Made by a program: the position numbers and the translations under genes | Notes under the pieces: generated by a model | Database searches by the model: none | Seen by the model: only the letters and a program-made list of their open reading frames with translations | Told to the model about the DNA's origin: nothing | NCBI GenBank assembly: GCA_036006425.1 | Contig: DASYPQ010000020.1 | Location: 56,283 to 120,282 of the forward strand | Length of the DNA: 64,000 nucleotides | DNA from: DASYPQ01 sp036006425 | GTDB taxonomy: Bacteria; Planctomycetota; UBA1135; GCA-002686595 | Direction of reading: 5' to 3' | Shown: piece after piece, positions 8,723 through 22,300 of the stretch | Position numbering within the stretch: position 1 is the stretch's first letter | Layout: each line of letters starts with the position of its first letter

Positions 8723-9559
8723 ATGCCCGCACACGACGAAGTCCGTTTCCGCTGCACCGTGCGCGGCTGCGGCAGCGATCTGCTCCGCGAATCCACGCGC
8801 TACGTCTGCGCGAACGGACACTCGTTCGACGTCGCGCGCGCCGGCTACTTGAACCTGTTGCAGGTCCAGGACCGGCACTCGAGCGTGCCCGGCGATTCGG
8901 CGGAGGCGGTCGCCGCGCGACGACGGCTCCTCGACGGCGGATTCGGGAAGCCGCTGCTCGATGCACTGTTCGACGCGATTGCCGAGATCGCGCCGCCCGA
9001 AGGCAGCGCCGTGCTCGACGTCGGGTGCGGCGACGGAACGTTCCTCGCCGCGATCGCGGAGCGCTTCAAGCTGGCGGGCTGCGGCGTCGACATCTCGACG
9101 CCCGCCGCGGAGTCCGCGGCGAAGAGGCACAAGGCGCTCCGCTGGGTCGTCGCGAACGCCGACATCGGGCTCCCGTTCGCCGACGGCTCTTTCCGCGTCG
9201 TCACGACGATCGCGGGACGGCGTCCGGTCGACGAATTCCGGCGCGTCCTCGCGGCGGGCGGCCGCCTCGTCGCGGCGATCCCCGCGGAGGACGACCTGCG
9301 CGAGCTGCGCGCGGCGCTGCACGGCAACGCGATCATCGTCGATCGGTTCGGCCCGCTGCTCAAAGTGCTCGACGGCCGCTTCCGTCTCGAGAAGCGGCGC
9401 GTCGTGCGCCACACGGCGCGCTTCGCGCCGGACGTGCTCCTCGATCTCCTCGCGGCGACGTACCGCGGCGCGCGCCGCAGCCAGAAGGACGAGATCGCCG
9501 GGCTCGAGTCGATGGACGTCACGAGCAGCTGGACGGTTGCGACGTTCCGGCCGCTCTAG
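8723..9559 (+). CDS. rlmA: 23S rRNA (guanine-N1) methyltransferase, RlmA type
   Basis: 278 aa; E. coli RlmA is about 269. The N-terminus carries the zinc-finger pattern typical of RlmA/TlrB: a cysteine pair in FRCTVRGCG, then YVCANGHSFDVARAGYLNLL. The SAM-binding motif VLDVGCGDGTFL follows at about residue 95, with a conserved ADIGLPFADGSF. RlmA proteins methylate G745 or G748 in helix 35 of 23S rRNA; which one cannot be read here. The gene starts 67 bases from the divergent DPP-IV-type gene. A -10-like TATCGT lies at 8708-8713, without a convincing -35. Confidence 0.78.
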   Translation: MPAHDEVRFRCTVRGCGSDLLRESTRYVCANGHSFDVARAGYLNLLQVQDRHSSVPGDSAEAVAARRRLLDGGFGKPLLDALFDAIAEIAPPEGSAVLDVGCGDGTFLAAIAERFKLAGCGVDISTPAAESAAKRHKALRWVVANADIGLPFADGSFRVVTTIAGRRPVDEFRRVLAAGGRLVAAIPAEDDLRELRAALHGNAIIVDRFGPLLKVLDGRFRLEKRRVVRHTARFAPDVLLDLLAATYRGARRSQKDEIAGLESMDVTSSWTVATFRPL

Positions 9560-9629
9560 GAGTGCACCCGCCTTCCCCTGGCCGCGCGCAGGCGGCTCGC
9601 ATAGGATCGCCGCTCCTTCGGAGGTCCCC

Positions 9630-11717
<2,088 letters not shown>

Positions 11718-11727
11718 GAACTCGAGC

Positions 11728-13944
11728 TTGCAGCTCCTCGCCGCCTGCCTCGCGCTGGTGAGCTCGAGCGTGGGAGGGGCGCAGGACGCGCCTCCGGTTC
11801 CGCACGAGCGCCCGAAGATCGTTCTCGTCCTGGGCGGGGACGGCGCCTACGGGCTCGCGAACGTCGGCGTGATCGCGGCGCTCGAGGAACTCCAGATCCC
11901 GGTCGACGCCGTCGTCGGATCGGGCACCGGAGGGCTCATCGGCGGGCTGTACGCGGTCGGCAACACCGGCGCCCATCTGCGCTGGTCGCTCTCGAGCCTC
12001 GACTGGGACGAAGCGCTGCTCGACCGGACGCCGCGCGACCACCTCACCTACCGCCGGAAGGTCGACAACCGCGAGTTCCTCGTCGACCTGTCCCTCGGTC
12101 TCGGGCATTCGGGCCTCAGTCTTCCGCGCAGCGTGTTCGCCGCGAAGCGCTGGACGCTGTTCGTCGAGACCCTGGCGCTGCCGGCGATCTGCGCGCCGAC
12201 GTTCGACGATCTCGCGATCCCGTTCCGCGCCGTGGCGACCGACCTCGAGACGGGCCGGCCGGTCGTGCTCGACCACGGGGAGCTCGCGAGCGCCCTGCGC
12301 GCGTCGTCCGCCTTGCCGGGCCTCCTGCCGCCGGTCGAGATCGACGGCAAGCTGCTCGCCGACGGAACGCTCTCGGATGCCCTGCCGATCGACGTCGCGC
12401 TCGCGCTCGGGGCCGACGTCGTGATCGCCGTCGATCCGGCGCCGCCTCTCGCCAAGAAGAACGAGATCTCCTCCTACCTCGACGTCGGCGAGCAGATCCT
12501 CCGCCTGCACGAGGAGGAGTCCCGCAAGCAGAGGCTCCAGGCGCTGCGCCCGGTCGACGTGCACCTCGAGCTGCCACTGACGGAACGCTCGCTGCTCTCG
12601 CACGCCGCCGCGGTGCGGATCGCGGAGGAAGGGCGGGTCGCCGTGCTGGGGCAGAAGGAGGCACTCGCGTCGCTCGCCCTCTCTTCCGACGACTGGTGCG
12701 CGCACCTCGCGGAGCGCTCGGCGCGCGTCCGGCCGTGGCCCGTTCTCGACGGCGTGCGCGTCGCCTCCTCGGCGCCGGCCGCGCCCGCCACCGTCCGCAC
12801 GCGCATCCACAGCCCGATCGGCGAGAAGCTCGACCCCGCGCGACTCGACGGCGACTTCGCGCGCGTCTTCGGTCTCGACCTCTACGACGACGTCGGGTTC
12901 CGGCTGGACGCGACGGGCAAGCCCGACGGCACGGCGGACCTCGTCGTCGACACGCAGGCGAAGAGCACGGGACCGTGGTCCCTCCGGTTCGGCGCGTCGA
13001 GCCAGGCCGACCTCTCCGGCGGCAACGGCATCACGCTCGGCGCGCTGCTCGTGCTGCGACCGGTCAACGAGAGCGGGGCGGAGTGGCGGAACCGCGTGGA
13101 ATTCGGGACGACCGCGAAGGTCGAGACCGAGTTCATCCAGCCGCTGGGAGCCGGCAGCCCGTTCTTCGTCGCGCCGCACCTTGGATTCGACCGCGAGCGC
13201 GTCGCCCAGACGCAGGGCACGGACACGCTCGCCGAGTTCGACGTGACGACGTTCGGAGCGGGGCTCGACCTCGGGTACCTGATCGCGGACTGGGGCGAGC
13301 TCCGCGCGGGGATCTTCCACGAGAGCGGGCGCAACGAGCTCGCGGTGGGCGATCCGAACCAGTTCTCGAGCGAGAACTTCGACCAGGGCGGCGTCGAGGG
13401 GAGCGTCTCGTACGACACGCTGGACAGCACCGCGTTCCCGCGGCGCGGCTCGATCGGAACGTCGCGGTTCCAGGCGAATCTCGGGGCCCTCGGCGGCCAG
13501 GAGGACTCCGAGTTCATGACGTTCCGTCACGACTCCGCGATCTCCTGGAAGGCGAACACGCTCGTGATCGGCGGCGAGTTCGACACGACGCTGCAGGACA
13601 ACAGCGCCGTGCAGAACCAGTTCCCGCTCGGCGGCTTCCTGAGGCTCTCGGGGCTCGCGCCGAACGAGATCGCGGGCTCGCACGCGGTCCTCGGGCGCAT
13701 GCTCGCGTACCACCACTTCGGCTTCCGCGAAGGCTGGCGCGCGCCGGTGTCGTTCTACCTCGGCGGCACTCTGGAAGCGGGCAACGTGTTCGAGGACCGG
13801 AGCGACATCACGCCCAGCAACTTGCGGGCGGCCGGGTCCGTGTTCGGCGGCATGGATTCGTTCCTCGGGCCGATCTTCTTCGGCACGGGGATCACCGAGG
13901 GCGGGGAGACGAACGTCTTCCTGATCCTCGGGTCGATCTTCTAG
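11728..13944 (+). CDS. Patatin-domain outer-membrane protein (type Vd-like) with a degenerate active site
   Basis: 738 aa from a TTG start 10 bases after the previous stop. A signal peptide (MQLLAACLALVSSSVGGAQ) precedes a patatin domain (about 30-320), a POTRA-like linker and a C-terminal Omp85-type beta-barrel ending in GSIF. The layout and length resemble PlpD, a type Vd autotransporter. The patatin signatures are altered: the oxyanion loop reads LGGDGAYGLAN rather than GGGxRGxAH, and the GxSxG nucleophile site reads VVGSGTGG, with Gly66 in place of serine. Asp212 (ADGT) remains. It is therefore probably not a working phospholipase, though the fold and secretion apparatus look intact. Convergent with the M16 gene, gap 4 bases. 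Confidence 0.8.
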   Translation: MQLLAACLALVSSSVGGAQDAPPVPHERPKIVLVLGGDGAYGLANVGVIAALEELQIPVDAVVGSGTGGLIGGLYAVGNTGAHLRWSLSSLDWDEALLDRTPRDHLTYRRKVDNREFLVDLSLGLGHSGLSLPRSVFAAKRWTLFVETLALPAICAPTFDDLAIPFRAVATDLETGRPVVLDHGELASALRASSALPGLLPPVEIDGKLLADGTLSDALPIDVALALGADVVIAVDPAPPLAKKNEISSYLDVGEQILRLHEEESRKQRLQALRPVDVHLELPLTERSLLSHAAAVRIAEEGRVAVLGQKEALASLALSSDDWCAHLAERSARVRPWPVLDGVRVASSAPAAPATVRTRIHSPIGEKLDPARLDGDFARVFGLDLYDDVGFRLDATGKPDGTADLVVDTQAKSTGPWSLRFGASSQADLSGGNGITLGALLVLRPVNESGAEWRNRVEFGTTAKVETEFIQPLGAGSPFFVAPHLGFDRERVAQTQGTDTLAEFDVTTFGAGLDLGYLIADWGELRAGIFHESGRNELAVGDPNQFSSENFDQGGVEGSVSYDTLDSTAFPRRGSIGTSRFQANLGALGGQEDSEFMTFRHDSAISWKANTLVIGGEFDTTLQDNSAVQNQFPLGGFLRLSGLAPNEIAGSHAVLGRMLAYHHFGFREGWRAPVSFYLGGTLEAGNVFEDRSDITPSNLRAAGSVFGGMDSFLGPIFFGTGITEGGETNVFLILGSIF

Positions 13945-13948
13945 GCGC

Positions 13949-16879
<2,931 letters not shown>

Positions 16880-16940
16880 GGGACTTCCCGTGAAAACGAG
16901 GTGCGGGCGCTCGAAGGGCGGAAAAGCCTAGCGGAGACCC

Positions 16941-18683
16941 ATGGGATCGCGCCAGCGCGGGCGCCGAACCTTGACCTCGATGGGCGCCGTCGCGACGCTG
17001 CAGGGGATGCGCGTCCTCTTCGTCTACCCGAACCTCTACACGCAGATGGGGTTCAACCACGGCCTCGCCTCGCTCTCCGCGTGCCTCGTGCGCGACGGAC
17101 ACGAGACGCGTCTCGTCAACCTGAACGAGAACCTGCCGCCGGTCCCGACGAACGACGAGATCCTCGCGCTGGTCCGCGACTGGAAGCCGGGGCTCGTCGC
17201 GTTCTCCTGTCTCACGCAGCAGTACCGGCCCGCGCTCGAGCTCGCGCGCTGGCTGCGCGCGCACGCCGCGAACGACGGCGTCGCGCTGCCGCCGATCGTC
17301 GTCGGAGGGATCCATCCGACGATGGTGCCGCTCGACGTCATGGCGGACGGGGCGTGGGACCACGTCGGCGTCGGCGAGTGCGAGGACGCGCTGTCCGCGC
17401 TCGTCGCGCGCCTCGCGCGGGGCGAAGCGCCCGAGGACGTGCGCAACTTCGTCTCGTGGAAAGGCGGCCACCGCCCGCTCGACGCCGGCGAACGCACGCA
17501 CGGAGCCGAGCACTGGAACCACAATCCGGTCGGCGAGTTCCCCGACCTCCGGACGCTGCCCGAGCCGGACTACGCGCTCTTCGACACGCAGCGGATCACC
17601 GACCAGAAGCAGGGCTGGTTCGGGCTGCTGACGTCGCGCGGATGCCCGTACCGCTGCACGTACTGTCTCAACCACAAGATCGTCGACCGGTACAAGGACG
17701 AGCTCAGCCGCAACGTCGCCGGCATCGGGTTCTTCCGCTTCCGGCCGCCCGAGCTGATGGTCCAGGAGATCCGCAACGTGCTCGCGCGCTACGAGCGCAT
17801 CGGCACGCTGATCCTGGACGACGACCTCTTCACCTACAACGTGCCGCACGCGCTCGCGTTCTGCGAGGCGTACGAGCGCTCGGGGCTCGGCGTTCCGTAC
17901 GTCGTCAACAGCCACGTGAAGCAGCTCGACGACCGCGTCGCGGCCGCGCTCGCGCGCTCCGGCTGCAAGATCCTGAAGCTCGGCATCGAATCGGGCTCGC
18001 TGCGCGTGCGGAAGGAGGTCCTGAAGCGCTTCATGACGCAGAAGGACATCCTCGAGACCGTCCGCTCCGCCGAGAAGTACCGGCTGCACACGTCCGGCTT
18101 CCTCATGATCGGCCTCCCGAGCGAGACGCGGGACGAGCGCTGGGAGACCGTCGACCTCCTCGCCCAGTCCGCGATCGGCCGGTTCCGGACCTCCTTCTTC
18201 TATCCGTTCCCGGGCACGGATTCGTGGCGTCTGACGATCGAAGGCGGGTACCTGAAGGAGGGCGCCGCCGCGCTGACGACCTTCACGGACGGCTCGATCC
18301 TCGACTTCGGCCCGGCGGAGAACCTGTTCATCGACAAGCTCGGCACGTGCATGCCCTGGTTCGTGAACAGCAGGCTCGATCATTTCCACGACGCCCCGGC
18401 GGCCGCGCGCTACCGGCCGGTCGTCGACCGCGTGCTCGCGCTCGACGCGGACGCGTGGACGGCCTTCAAGCCGCGCGTGCGCGCGATCGACAGCGAGCTC
18501 TCGGAGGCGTCCGTCGCCGCTGGTGATCTGCACTACGCGATCCGCTACAACGCGTTCATGGGCGTCCGCAGCGACTACTTCCTCGCCGAGGAATCCGGGA
18601 TCGAGTGGACGACCGCGGCCGCGAAGCCCGTCGCCGAGATGCGCGAGCGTTCGCTCGCGGCGGCGGCTTCCGAGGTCTGCTGA
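16941..18683 (+). CDS. B12-binding-domain radical SAM protein
   Basis: 580 aa. A cobalamin-binding-type N-terminal domain (MRVLFVYPNLY, VVGGIHPT, VGVGECE) is followed by a radical SAM core with the cluster motif RGCPYRCTYC (Cys235, Cys239, Cys242) and LKLGIESGS. The DxHxxG signature of base-off cobalamin binding is not obvious, so it may not bind B12. Substrate unknown; relatives include methylases and tailoring enzymes. The start at 16941 has GGAG nearby, but 17007 is where similarity to family N-termini begins. It lies 12 bases before the HldA-like gene, so a role in envelope sugar or lipid chemistry is possible but unproven. Confidence 0.75.
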   Translation: MGSRQRGRRTLTSMGAVATLQGMRVLFVYPNLYTQMGFNHGLASLSACLVRDGHETRLVNLNENLPPVPTNDEILALVRDWKPGLVAFSCLTQQYRPALELARWLRAHAANDGVALPPIVVGGIHPTMVPLDVMADGAWDHVGVGECEDALSALVARLARGEAPEDVRNFVSWKGGHRPLDAGERTHGAEHWNHNPVGEFPDLRTLPEPDYALFDTQRITDQKQGWFGLLTSRGCPYRCTYCLNHKIVDRYKDELSRNVAGIGFFRFRPPELMVQEIRNVLARYERIGTLILDDDLFTYNVPHALAFCEAYERSGLGVPYVVNSHVKQLDDRVAAALARSGCKILKLGIESGSLRVRKEVLKRFMTQKDILETVRSAEKYRLHTSGFLMIGLPSETRDERWETVDLLAQSAIGRFRTSFFYPFPGTDSWRLTIEGGYLKEGAAALTTFTDGSILDFGPAENLFIDKLGTCMPWFVNSRLDHFHDAPAAARYRPVVDRVLALDADAWTAFKPRVRAIDSELSEASVAAGDLHYAIRYNAFMGVRSDYFLAEESGIEWTTAAAKPVAEMRERSLAAAASEVC

Positions 18684-18695
18684 GGAATCCGCTCG

Positions 18696-19727
18696 ATGCC
18701 CGCACCGCGCATCCCCGATTTCGGCGCTCTCTCCGTGCTCGTCGTCGGCGACCTGATCGCCGACCAGTGGCTCTACGCCCAGCCGCGCCGCCTCTCGCGC
18801 GAAGCGCCGGTGATGGTCCTGCGCCACGAGAAGGAGCGCCTCGGCGCCGGCGGAGCGGCGAACGTCGCGCGCAGCCTCCGCGCGCTCGGTGCGGAAGTCT
18901 CGCTGCTCGGCGCGATCGGACGCGACGCGAGCGGGCGCGAGCTCCTGAACCTCGTCGAGAGCGAGGGGATCGACACGAGCGGCGTCGAGCTCGTCCCCGG
19001 CGCCGTGACGCCGACGAAGACGCGCGTCCTCGCGGCCGAGCCGCGCCGCAGCCTCCAGCAGATCCTGCGCATCGACCGCGATCCGCCGGTGCCGCTCGAC
19101 GCGGAGGTGCGCTCGCGCGTCGCGGCGCGCACGTACGCGCTCGGGCGCCACGTCGACGCGCTCGTCGTGTCCGACTACGAGTACGGCTGCGCGGGTCCGG
19201 AGGTCGGCGCCGTCGCGCTCGAGCTCGCGCGCACCGGGAAGGTCGCGGTCCTCGACCCGCGCTCCTCGATCGACGGCTTCCGCGGCCTCACGGCGATCAC
19301 GCCGAACGTCGCGGAGGTCGCGCACCTCGTGCGCGCCGATTCGCCCGAGAGCCTCGACGATCCTGCCGCGCTCCGCGCCGCGGCGCGCGCGCTCCTCGAC
19401 ACGTCCGTCAGCCGGTTCCTCCTCGTCACGCGGGGCAATCTCGGCATGGCGCTGTTCGGCGAGGACCTCCCCGAGGAGGGCGTCGCGGTCGAGGCGTCCG
19501 GCTCCGGCGAGGTCACCGACGTCTGCGGCGCGGGCGACACGGCCGCGGCGGTGTTCGCGCTCGCTCTCGCGGCCGGACTCCCTGCGTCGGACGCGATGGT
19601 GCTCGCGAACGCGGCGTCGGGCGTCGTGGTGATGGAGCACGGAGCCGCGGTGTGCAGGCCTTCCCAGCTCGCCGGGGCGCTCGCGACCGCGCCCGCGGCG
19701 GTGCGCTTCGCCGGTTCGACGGGATGA
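18696..19727 (+). CDS. hldA: Heptose 7-phosphate kinase-like PfkB protein (stand-alone HldA)
   Basis: 343 aa, a single PfkB sugar kinase domain closely patterned on the N-terminal half of HldE: VVGDLIADQWLY, RLSREAPVMVL, GAGGAANVARSL, ILRIDRD, VVSDYEYG and the catalytic VCGAGDTAA with Asp281. It would phosphorylate heptose 7-phosphate at C1. The stop overlaps the start of an HldC-like adenylyltransferase (ATGA), so together they rebuild a split HldE. Because a fused HldE is also present, this pair may feed a different ADP-sugar or be a paralogous backup. Confidence 0.75.
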   Translation: MPAPRIPDFGALSVLVVGDLIADQWLYAQPRRLSREAPVMVLRHEKERLGAGGAANVARSLRALGAEVSLLGAIGRDASGRELLNLVESEGIDTSGVELVPGAVTPTKTRVLAAEPRRSLQQILRIDRDPPVPLDAEVRSRVAARTYALGRHVDALVVSDYEYGCAGPEVGAVALELARTGKVAVLDPRSSIDGFRGLTAITPNVAEVAHLVRADSPESLDDPAALRAAARALLDTSVSRFLLVTRGNLGMALFGEDLPEEGVAVEASGSGEVTDVCGAGDTAAAVFALALAAGLPASDAMVLANAASGVVVMEHGAAVCRPSQLAGALATAPAAVRFAGSTG

Positions 19728-20200
19728 ACGCGGGCGGCCGAGTGTGGGAGCGCGAGGCGCTCGCGGCACATCTCGAGGCGCGGCGCGCCGGCGTGGTCGT
19801 CCTCGCGAACGGCTGCTTCGACGTCCTCCACGCGGGCCACGTCCGGTACCTCGAGGACGCGCGCTCGCGCGGGGACTTCCTGGTCGTCGCGTTGAACACG
19901 GACGAGTCCGTGCGCGCACTCAAGGGCGAAGGCCGGCCGTTGCTCCCGCTCGCCGAACGCGCGGAGATCGTCGCCGCGCTGCGCTGCGTCGACGCCGTGA
20001 CGACGTTCCCCGAGCGCGATCTCGAGGCGACGCTGCGGCTCCTGCGGCCGGACGTGCACGCGAAAGGCACGGACTACGCGGTCGCGACGGTGCCCGAGGC
20101 GGCGATCGATCGCGAGCTCGGGATCGAGATCGCGATCTGCGGCGACGCGAAGACCCGTTCGTCGAGCGCGATCGCGGCGCGGATGCCGTCGGCGGGTTGA
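19724..20200 (+). CDS. hldC: Heptose 1-phosphate adenylyltransferase-like protein (stand-alone HldC)
   Basis: 158 aa, one nucleotidyltransferase domain: LANGCFDVLHAGH (HxGH motif at residues 36-39), VALNTDESVRALKG, RPLLPLAERAEIVAAL, then VHAKGTDYA and a C-terminal KTRSSS patch. This matches the second half of HldE. It adds AMP to heptose 1-phosphate to give an ADP-sugar. It overlaps the HldA-like gene by 4 bases and ends 3 bases before the permease gene. The true sugar cannot be read from sequence. Confidence 0.75.
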   Translation: MNAGGRVWEREALAAHLEARRAGVVVLANGCFDVLHAGHVRYLEDARSRGDFLVVALNTDESVRALKGEGRPLLPLAERAEIVAALRCVDAVTTFPERDLEATLRLLRPDVHAKGTDYAVATVPEAAIDRELGIEIAICGDAKTRSSSAIAARMPSAG

Positions 20201-20203
20201 GAC

Positions 20204-21007
20204 GTGTCCGGTCGTCCCCGGGTCGTCGCGCTCGCGCTCGCGGGCCTCGTCATCGGCGTGTGGAGCACGCTGTGCGGGATCGGCGGGGGGATCTTCGCCG
20301 TGCCGCTGCTGCACTACGCGTACGGATTCGAGCTGCGCGCCGCCGTGGCGAACTCGCTGTGGCTCGTCGCGGCGTCGACGACCGCCGCGACGGTCGCGGA
20401 GTTCGCGCGCAGCGACTCCGTGCTCGACCGCCGCGTGCTCGCGGTGCTCGTGTTTGCGAGCCTCGCCGGGACGCGCGCGGGCTTCTGGATCTCGCAGCGG
20501 ATCTCGACGCGGACGCTGAAGCTGACGTTCTGCGTCCTGCTGGTGCTCGTGGGCGCGAAAGTGCTGTGGATGCACGCGCCGCACGTCGTGCCGGGCGCCC
20601 CGGTCCTCCCGCTCGAGCCGACGACGCTCGAGTACGCAGGGATCGCCGCCGTCGGGCTCCTCGCCGGCCTCGTGTCGCCGCTGCTCGGGATCGGCGGGGG
20701 TCTCGTCGCGGTGCCGGGCCTCTTCCTCGGCGTTCCGTCGATCGGCTACGCGACCGCGCGCGCGTGCAGCACGGGGATGTCGGTGTTCAACGCCTGGCAG
20801 TCGGTGTGGCTGTACCGGAAGGAGAAGCTGTCGCAGATGGCGACGGCGGCGTGGCTCGCGGGAGGAGCGCTCGTCGGCGGAGTCGGCGGCGACCTCCTGA
20901 TCCACCACGAAGGCGTCGTCGCGATCGCGCAGAAGATGCTCGCGGTGACGCTGTTCCTCGCGGCCGCGCGGTTCGCGTGGGACTACGCGTACAAGCCGCG
21001 GACCTGA
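20204..21007 (+). CDS. TauE/SafE-family inner-membrane permease
   Basis: 267 aa from a GTG start. About eight membrane segments in two related halves, each beginning with the family glycine motif: LCGIGGGIFAVPLL near residue 25 and LLGIGGGLVAVPGL near 165. The family exports or imports sulfite, sulfoacetate or other small anions. It directly follows the HldA/HldC pair, although a link to sugar metabolism is not evident. Its 3' end overlaps the convergent dehydrogenase gene by 25 bases. Confidence 0.8.
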   Translation: MSGRPRVVALALAGLVIGVWSTLCGIGGGIFAVPLLHYAYGFELRAAVANSLWLVAASTTAATVAEFARSDSVLDRRVLAVLVFASLAGTRAGFWISQRISTRTLKLTFCVLLVLVGAKVLWMHAPHVVPGAPVLPLEPTTLEYAGIAAVGLLAGLVSPLLGIGGGLVAVPGLFLGVPSIGYATARACSTGMSVFNAWQSVWLYRKEKLSQMATAAWLAGGALVGGVGGDLLIHHEGVVAIAQKMLAVTLFLAAARFAWDYAYKPRT

Positions 21008-22287
21008 TCCGCTTCGGCGACCCGCTGCACCGCGAGCATGTGCGCGCCCATCCGGAGCGGCACCTTTTGCGCTGCGGCGATCGCCGTCGTCGCCGTCCAG
21101 GCGTCCCCGAGCATCCGGGCCAGCCGTTTGTTCACGCGCTCCAGGCTCCAGGCGTAGCCGACGCGGTTCTGCACCCACTCGAAGTAGTTCACGATGGCGC
21201 CGCCGCTCGTCGCCAGGATGTCCGGCACCACGACGACTCCGCGCTCCTCGAGGATCTTGTCCGCGTTCGACGTGATCGACGCGTGCGCGGCTTCGACGAC
21301 GAGCTTCGCCTTGAGCGCGGGCGCCACTTTCCGGTTGACCGTCGTGTCGACCGCGCAGGGGATGAATACGTCGCAGTTCCGCCGCAGCATCTCCTCGTTC
21401 GTGATCCTGTCGAACTCGCCCTTGCAGTCGCGCAGGTTCCCGTGCTGCCGACCCCAATCGAGGATCGGCTTCGAATCGAGGCCCTTCTCCGAGTACAGCG
21501 CTCCGTGCACGTCGGAGATCCCGACGATCACGTGCTCTCCGGAGAGGAGGCGCGTCAGGTTCCCGCCGCGCGAGCCGAAGCCCTGGATCATGATGCGCGC
21601 CCCGTGCGCCGGGAGCCCCGCGAGCGGCAGCGCCTGCTCGAGCAGCAGCCGGATGCCTTGCGCGACCGCGTCCGAGTTGCCGAGCGTCCCCCCGAGCGCG
21701 AGCGGCTTCCCGCACACGACCGCGTTCTCGGTGAACCGCGAGTGCATCGAAACGGTGTCCATCACCCACGCCATCACCCGGTCGTCCGTCGCGCGGTCCG
21801 ACGAGAACACGTCGTGGTCCGGCCCGATGTCGCCGACGAGCATCGACACGAAACGGCGCACGGCGCGCTCGATCTCCGCGTCGCTGCGCTTCTCCGGATC
21901 GATGCGGATGCCTCCTGCCGACCCTCCGAAGGGGATGTCGAGGAGCGAGCACTTCCACGTCATCCATCCCGCGAGCGCGCGCAGCTCGTCGAGCGTCAGC
22001 CCGGCCTGCAGCCGCAGCGGGCCGAAGTAGGGACCCTTCCCCGAGTTGTGCTGCACGCGGTAGCCGTCGAACACCGCCAAGGTGCCGTCGTCGAGCCGTG
22101 TCGGCAGGGCGACGTGCAGTTCCCGGTCGGGCTTGCGCAGGATCGTGTACAGGTCCGGATCGAGCCCGAGGCGCGCCGCCGCGGCGTCGAAGCTCGCCAT
22201 CATCGTGGCGAACGGGTTCTCGTCCGGCGTGTGCGTCGAGGGAGCGAGATCGTCGAACTCGGTCCCGAACGTCTTCTGCGTGATCAT
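20983..22287 (-). CDS. Glutamate dehydrogenase paralogue lacking two active-site lysines
   Basis: 434 aa, full length, with both the substrate domain and the NAD-binding domain (IQGFGSRGGNL). Compared with its upstream neighbour, the substrate-binding lysine in GPxKGG is Phe88 (GPYFGP) and the catalytic lysine in GGAKGG is Ala124 (GGSAGG). Lys112 (MTWK) and the aspartate in SSDRAT are kept. The reading frame is intact and well conserved elsewhere, so it looks selected rather than decaying. Thermus thermophilus has a comparable pair, a regulatory GdhA and a catalytic GdhB that assemble together. A regulatory subunit is therefore a good guess. 13 bases downstream of gdhA. Confidence 0.85.
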   Translation of the reverse strand: MITQKTFGTEFDDLAPSTHTPDENPFATMMASFDAAAARLGLDPDLYTILRKPDRELHVALPTRLDDGTLAVFDGYRVQHNSGKGPYFGPLRLQAGLTLDELRALAGWMTWKCSLLDIPFGGSAGGIRIDPEKRSDAEIERAVRRFVSMLVGDIGPDHDVFSSDRATDDRVMAWVMDTVSMHSRFTENAVVCGKPLALGGTLGNSDAVAQGIRLLLEQALPLAGLPAHGARIMIQGFGSRGGNLTRLLSGEHVIVGISDVHGALYSEKGLDSKPILDWGRQHGNLRDCKGEFDRITNEEMLRRNCDVFIPCAVDTTVNRKVAPALKAKLVVEAAHASITSNADKILEERGVVVVPDILATSGGAIVNYFEWVQNRVGYAWSLERVNKRLARMLGDAWTATTAIAAAQKVPLRMGAHMLAVQRVAEADQVRGLYA

Positions 22288-22300
22288 CGCCGCGCCCCGG

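Noticed and set aside
20983..22287. Second glutamate dehydrogenase as a pseudogene
   Set aside because: The frame is intact and full length, with both domains and other active-site residues conserved; better seen as a divergent subunit.
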